A stretch of DNA of 64,000 nucleotides, taken from positions 4,167,022-4,231,021 of the forward strand of contig OY282376.1 in NCBI GenBank assembly GCA_958295845.1. The letters are read 5' to 3'. Position 1 is the stretch's first letter. Each line of letters begins with the position of its first letter. This stretch comes from Caldilineaceae bacterium. Its GTDB lineage: Bacteria > Chloroflexota > Anaerolineae > Caldilineales > Caldilineaceae. Positions 61,240 to 64,000 of this stretch are shown in pieces. A program made the position numbers and the translations under genes. The notes below the pieces were generated by a model. The model ran no database searches. It was not told the origin of the DNA and saw only the letters and a program-made list of their open reading frames with translations.

Positions 61240-61803
61240 TCATTCGGGAGAGTTTCGGAAGCGCCAGCGGCGGGCGTAGGAGAGGGCCATGCTGGCGGCG
61301 ACGGCCATGACGGCGGCGAGGACGTTGAAGAGGAGATCGCGTGGGTCGTAGACGCGATTGGGCAGAAAGGCCTGGATGTTTTCGTCTATAAGGCCGATTA
61401 ACGAAGTGGCTACAATTGCAAGCAAAGCGGGTACCGGGACGCGTCGGCCGTGACTGGCGCGTTCTTTGAGCGCTTCGTAGATGAAAATGGACAGAACGCC
61501 GTATTCGATGAGATGCGTGCGCTCCTCCGGGGTCCCCATGCGCACGAAGATGAGGATGTAAACAGCGGCCACGCCGAGCGCGACCCCGATCTCCAGGCCA
61601 CCTGGGCGCACCTTCAGCCCGTAAACCAGGATAACAGCCCCAACCAAGACAAAACTGATCAAGAAGAGGGTTTCGAGCAGACCGTTTGTTCGCAGATGCC
61701 CGGCGAGAGTACGCGCGAGCCCGAGTGTCGAGTAGATTGCGGTTACAACGGCGAGGGTCCAGAGCCAGAGGCGGCGCTCCCGACTTGAAGTGAAGAATGA
61801 CAT
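61240..61803 (-). CDS. VanZ-family membrane protein
   Basis: 187 residues from the ATG at 61803; the open frame extends to 62121, but that part is a shadow of the permease gene. Four or five hydrophobic segments are visible. VanZ hallmarks are THLIEYGVLSIFIYEAL (about 85-101) and GLIDENIQAFLPNRVYDPRDLLFNVLAA (about 130-157), with conserved E, D and N residues. VanZ proteins confer low-level teicoplanin resistance in some bacteria, but most homologues have no known role. It lies 95 bases after the sugar permease gene on the same strand, perhaps as a distal operon member. Confidence 0.85.
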   Translation of the reverse strand: MSFFTSSRERRLWLWTLAVVTAIYSTLGLARTLAGHLRTNGLLETLFLISFVLVGAVILVYGLKVRPGGLEIGVALGVAAVYILIFVRMGTPEERTHLIEYGVLSIFIYEALKERASHGRRVPVPALLAIVATSLIGLIDENIQAFLPNRVYDPRDLLFNVLAAVMAVAASMALSYARRWRFRNSPE

Positions 61804-61898
61804 GAAATTGGATACCGAAGGTGAATAAAGTGAAATTCCCGCAGCGTATACAGGAGTGTATACCGAAGGGTGTGCATAGGCAATTTCGCGGAGGCGGG

Positions 61899-62798
61899 TT
61901 ATCCCTTGATGCCGCTGAGGGTGAAGCCTTCGGTGAAGTAGCGCTGCCCGTAGTAGGAGAGGACCATCATGGGCAGGGATACGAGGACAGACATGGCCAT
62001 CATCTGCCCCCACCTGGTGTCGCCGCGTATGCCGATGAAGCCCATCATGGCGAGGGTGAGGGTCTGCATGCTCTTGTCCTTGAGATAGAGGAGAGGGAAG
62101 AGCAGGTCGTTCCAGGCCCAAGAGGTGATGAGCACGATCTGGAGGGCAAGGATTGGCTTTGAGAGTGGAAGGATGACACGCCAGTAGATGCCCAGTTCAT
62201 TGCTACCGTCGAGGCGAGCAGCTTCGGAGAGCTCGTTGGGGATGGCGCGGAAGAATTGACGCAGCACAAAGACCATGGCGGGGTTGATCGCAAGCATTGA
62301 AGGGACGACAGCTGGCAGCCAGGTTCCGATCCAGCCCATGCGAGCCATCATTACATAGCGGGGTACCATGGTCACAAAGTCCGGGATCAGCATCAGGCTG
62401 ATGTTGAGGAGCATGAGAAGTTCGCTGCCAGGGAATCTCATGCGGGCGAAGGCGTAGGCGGCGAGAGTACAGGTAGTTATGGTTGGCACACCTACAAAGA
62501 CAGCAAGCATGAGCGTGTTGCGCAGGTTAAGCAACCAGTTTCGCTCTTGCCACCCGTCGGCAAAGTTCTGGAGGGTGACGGGATTCGGGATCCACTGGAT
62601 GGGGAAGGTGATGCGCATCTGTTCCAGCGTTTTGAAGGCGCCGCTGAACATCCAGGCCAGAGGCATCAGTGCGATTGCGAGAAAGACAGCAATCAAAATA
62701 TAGGCTATCGCGTGCTGGATAATTCTGCTGGCCCGCATTCCGAGAACGAAGCCGCTGCCTGGTGTTCCACTTCGCCGGACTAAGAAAGCTCCCGCCAT
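61899..62798 (-). CDS. Carbohydrate ABC transporter permease (MalG type), second system
   Basis: 299 residues from the ATG at 62798, one base after the stop of the upstream permease and with GGAGG eleven bases before it; an ATG at 62819 would overlap the upstream gene. Six helices. The coupling loop is ELSEAARLDGSNELGIYWRVILP, an EAA motif. The C-terminal GQRYFTEGFTLSGIKG is typical of the CUT1 family. Similar to but clearly distinct from the 14.6-kb permease. It forms an importer with the next two genes. Confidence 0.92.
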   Translation of the reverse strand: MAGAFLVRRSGTPGSGFVLGMRASRIIQHAIAYILIAVFLAIALMPLAWMFSGAFKTLEQMRITFPIQWIPNPVTLQNFADGWQERNWLLNLRNTLMLAVFVGVPTITTCTLAAYAFARMRFPGSELLMLLNISLMLIPDFVTMVPRYVMMARMGWIGTWLPAVVPSMLAINPAMVFVLRQFFRAIPNELSEAARLDGSNELGIYWRVILPLSKPILALQIVLITSWAWNDLLFPLLYLKDKSMQTLTLAMMGFIGIRGDTRWGQMMAMSVLVSLPMMVLSYYGQRYFTEGFTLSGIKG

Positions 62799-62799
62799 G

Positions 62800-63759
62800 C
62801 TAGTTGTTTCCTCCCTCATAGTAGACCCAACTTGCAGACGTTCGGAAGACGGTTACAACGATTATCACGCTGATGACGAACAGAATCCATGAAAGCGCGG
62901 CTGCGTGGCCCATTTTGAAGAATGTGAAGGCGTTTCGGTAGATGAGTTGGGCATAGAATAATGATCCGCCGGCCGGACCGCCACCGGTCATGAGCATGGG
63001 GCCGGCGAAGTACTGAAAGGCGCCAATCAGGCTGGTCAGTAGGTTGAATAGTGTGTAGGGGGTCAACATTGGCAGCGTGACGCTAAAGAGGGTCTGGATT
63101 GACTTTGCGCCGTCAATCTTGGATGCGTCATAGAGCTCCTGCGGGACGTTTTGCAGGCCGGCGAGGAAAATGAGCATGCCGATGCCGCCCTGGATCGTCA
63201 TGAAGATGAAGACCCACTTGACCATTACCGGATCGGAAAGCCAGGCTTGGCCTTTAAGGCCAAAGGCTTTGAGGAAACTATTGATAAGACCAAGGGAAGG
63301 GCTCCAGATAAACAGTGACACTGCGGCCGCACCGGCGACAGGGACGGTACCGGGCACGATCGCCAAAGTGCGAAATAGTTGGAGGCCGCGCACTTTTACG
63401 TTGAGCAACAGTGCTTGCAGGAGTCCTACCACCAGCCCCCCGGGAACGGAGACGACCACGTAGAGGAAGGTGTTCATTAGCGCTTTGCGGGTGTAGTCGT
63501 TTCCTGCCAAATTTACGTAGTTGCGAATCCCTATCCACTTGGCGGGCTGGAAGACATCGTAGATTGTGAAGCTGTGGTAGAAAGAGTCGAGGATTGGGTA
63601 GGCTTGAAAAGTGACTACGCCCAAGATCCAGGGGAGGATGAAGAGGTAGGGCAGCATTCGGCGGCGGAAGTGCCGTCGTCTTGCGATCTTTTGGAGAAGC
63701 TCGGGGCTCTCGGTGGGGTCCAATTCTGGCTGTTGTGCGCCCAGATCAGTTGTGGTCAT
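62800..63759 (-). CDS. Carbohydrate ABC transporter permease (MalF type), second system
   Basis: 319 residues with six helices, preceded by a Glu/Pro-rich cytoplasmic N-terminus. The coupling loop is LYDASKIDGAKSIQTLFSVTLP, with Ser in place of the usual second Ala of the EAA motif. VPGTVPVAGAAAVSLFIWSP and GAFQYFAGPMLMTGGGP are conserved in the family. Downstream gene follows within one base. Upstream, the binding-protein gene is separated by 120 bases with a stem-loop. Confidence 0.92.
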   Translation of the reverse strand: MTTTDLGAQQPELDPTESPELLQKIARRRHFRRRMLPYLFILPWILGVVTFQAYPILDSFYHSFTIYDVFQPAKWIGIRNYVNLAGNDYTRKALMNTFLYVVVSVPGGLVVGLLQALLLNVKVRGLQLFRTLAIVPGTVPVAGAAAVSLFIWSPSLGLINSFLKAFGLKGQAWLSDPVMVKWVFIFMTIQGGIGMLIFLAGLQNVPQELYDASKIDGAKSIQTLFSVTLPMLTPYTLFNLLTSLIGAFQYFAGPMLMTGGGPAGGSLFYAQLIYRNAFTFFKMGHAAALSWILFVISVIIVVTVFRTSASWVYYEGGNN

Positions 63760-63820
63760 ACCAATTCCGAAAGTTCGGGATTGACCAGGTACTTTTTGCC
63801 TGAAAGGTGCCGTGAAAGAA

Positions 63821-63856
63821 CGGTCACGCCCCAGACGATGTCCCGAGGCGTGACCG
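63821..63856 (-). promoter_or_regulatory. 10-bp perfect stem-loop between binding-protein and permease genes
   Basis: CGGTCACGCC (63821-63830) and GGCGTGACCG (63847-63856) pair perfectly around 16 bases. One further pair is possible with a bulge. It lies 24 bases after the stop of the binding-protein gene, without a T tract. This is the third such junction in the window with a stem-loop. Confidence 0.7.
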
Positions 63857-63879
63857 GTTGGTCCTACTTTGCGGGAAGA

Positions 63880-64000
63880 TTAACTTTGGGTCTCCCAGTA
63901 TTCGTCCAGGGACTGTTGGAGCTCGGCGTTGATGTCGAAGAGGGCGTCTTCGGCCGATTTGGCGCCGACCATGGTCTCTTCGATGGCCCGCTGCCACAGG
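63880..64000 (-). CDS. C-terminal end of a sugar-binding protein (partial)
   Basis: Only the last 40 codons are in the window; the gene runs off the right edge. They read WQRAIEETMVGAKSAEDALF, then DINAELQQSLDEYWETQS and a TAA stop at 63880-63882. This is the helical C-terminus common in family 1 extracellular sugar-binding proteins (AIEEVLxGxxSxEEALxxAxxxL). Position upstream of two CUT1 permeases on the same strand supports it as the binding protein of that importer. Confidence 0.75.
   Translation of the reverse strand, partial: LWQRAIEETMVGAKSAEDALFDINAELQQSLDEYWETQS

Noticed and set aside
61240-62121. 293-codon ORF ending in the VanZ-like protein
   Set aside because: The first third overlaps the sugar permease gene out of frame. 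The VanZ-like protein starts at 61803.
1-64000. tRNA, rRNA, riboswitch or CRISPR elements
   Set aside because: I looked through the larger intergenic regions and saw no cloverleaf-like sequence, rRNA segment or known riboswitch core. Small ones could be missed without a covariance-model search.

Overview
The window looks like part of a Chloroflexota chromosome, probably a Caldilineales/Anaerolineae-type heterotroph. This is inferred, not proven. The pointers are GC-rich codon use in most genes, many ABC importers whose binding proteins are twin-arginine lipoproteins with Ala/Pro-rich linkers, a RodZ-like protein with a long Thr-Pro linker, several phytanoyl-CoA-dioxygenase-like enzymes, and heptanucleotide repeats between genes. 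I found no rRNA, tRNA, CRISPR array or insertion sequence.

Left end (0.3-14 kb): an OmpR-type response regulator and histidine kinase are followed by three lipoproteins with 1, 1 and 4 copies of an unplaced ~185-residue domain. Next come a SIMPL (DUF541) protein and a secreted 1716-residue protein with nine copies. I do not recognise this domain. It carries an IDxDNDxxTG motif and a pair of bracketing cysteines that are present or absent together in all 15 copies. A two-unit block of exactly 1,122 bp has duplicated inside the giant gene. A decayed solute-binding-protein tail lies in frame just after its stop codon.

Middle (14-33 kb): a sugar ABC importer (two permeases and a lipoprotein), a metallophosphoesterase, a RodZ-like protein, an Amidase_3 protein, two oligopeptide ABC ATPases behind a good promoter, an XRE/MmyB-type regulator, argH, two CPBP membrane proteases, a DUF1992 protein, and an operon of sugar-isomerase-like, serine beta-lactamase-like and D-aminoacylase-like enzymes.

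Defence island (33.5-40.9 kb, visibly more AT-rich): a three-gene overlapping operon encoding a membrane-anchored TerB_N/TerB/TerB_C protein, a BrxD-like ATPase and an Lhr-like helicase. This matches the gene content of the Shango anti-phage system. A small acidic ORF and two perfect hairpins lie just upstream. A second possible defence pair (AAA ATPase plus DUF4276) sits at 51-53 kb.

Right part (41-64 kb): eight same-strand genes combine a dipeptide-type importer with a ribose-type importer and a Gfo/Idh/MocA oxidoreductase. Then come a LarA-like racemase, an HD hydrolase, three PhyH dioxygenases, a fucose-isomerase-like protein, an MDR dehydrogenase, a VanZ-like protein and a second sugar ABC importer cut by the window edge. 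Each of the three gaps between a binding-protein gene and its permease genes holds a perfect GC-rich inverted repeat. Two copies of a composite structured repeat lie at gene 3' ends 45 kb apart.
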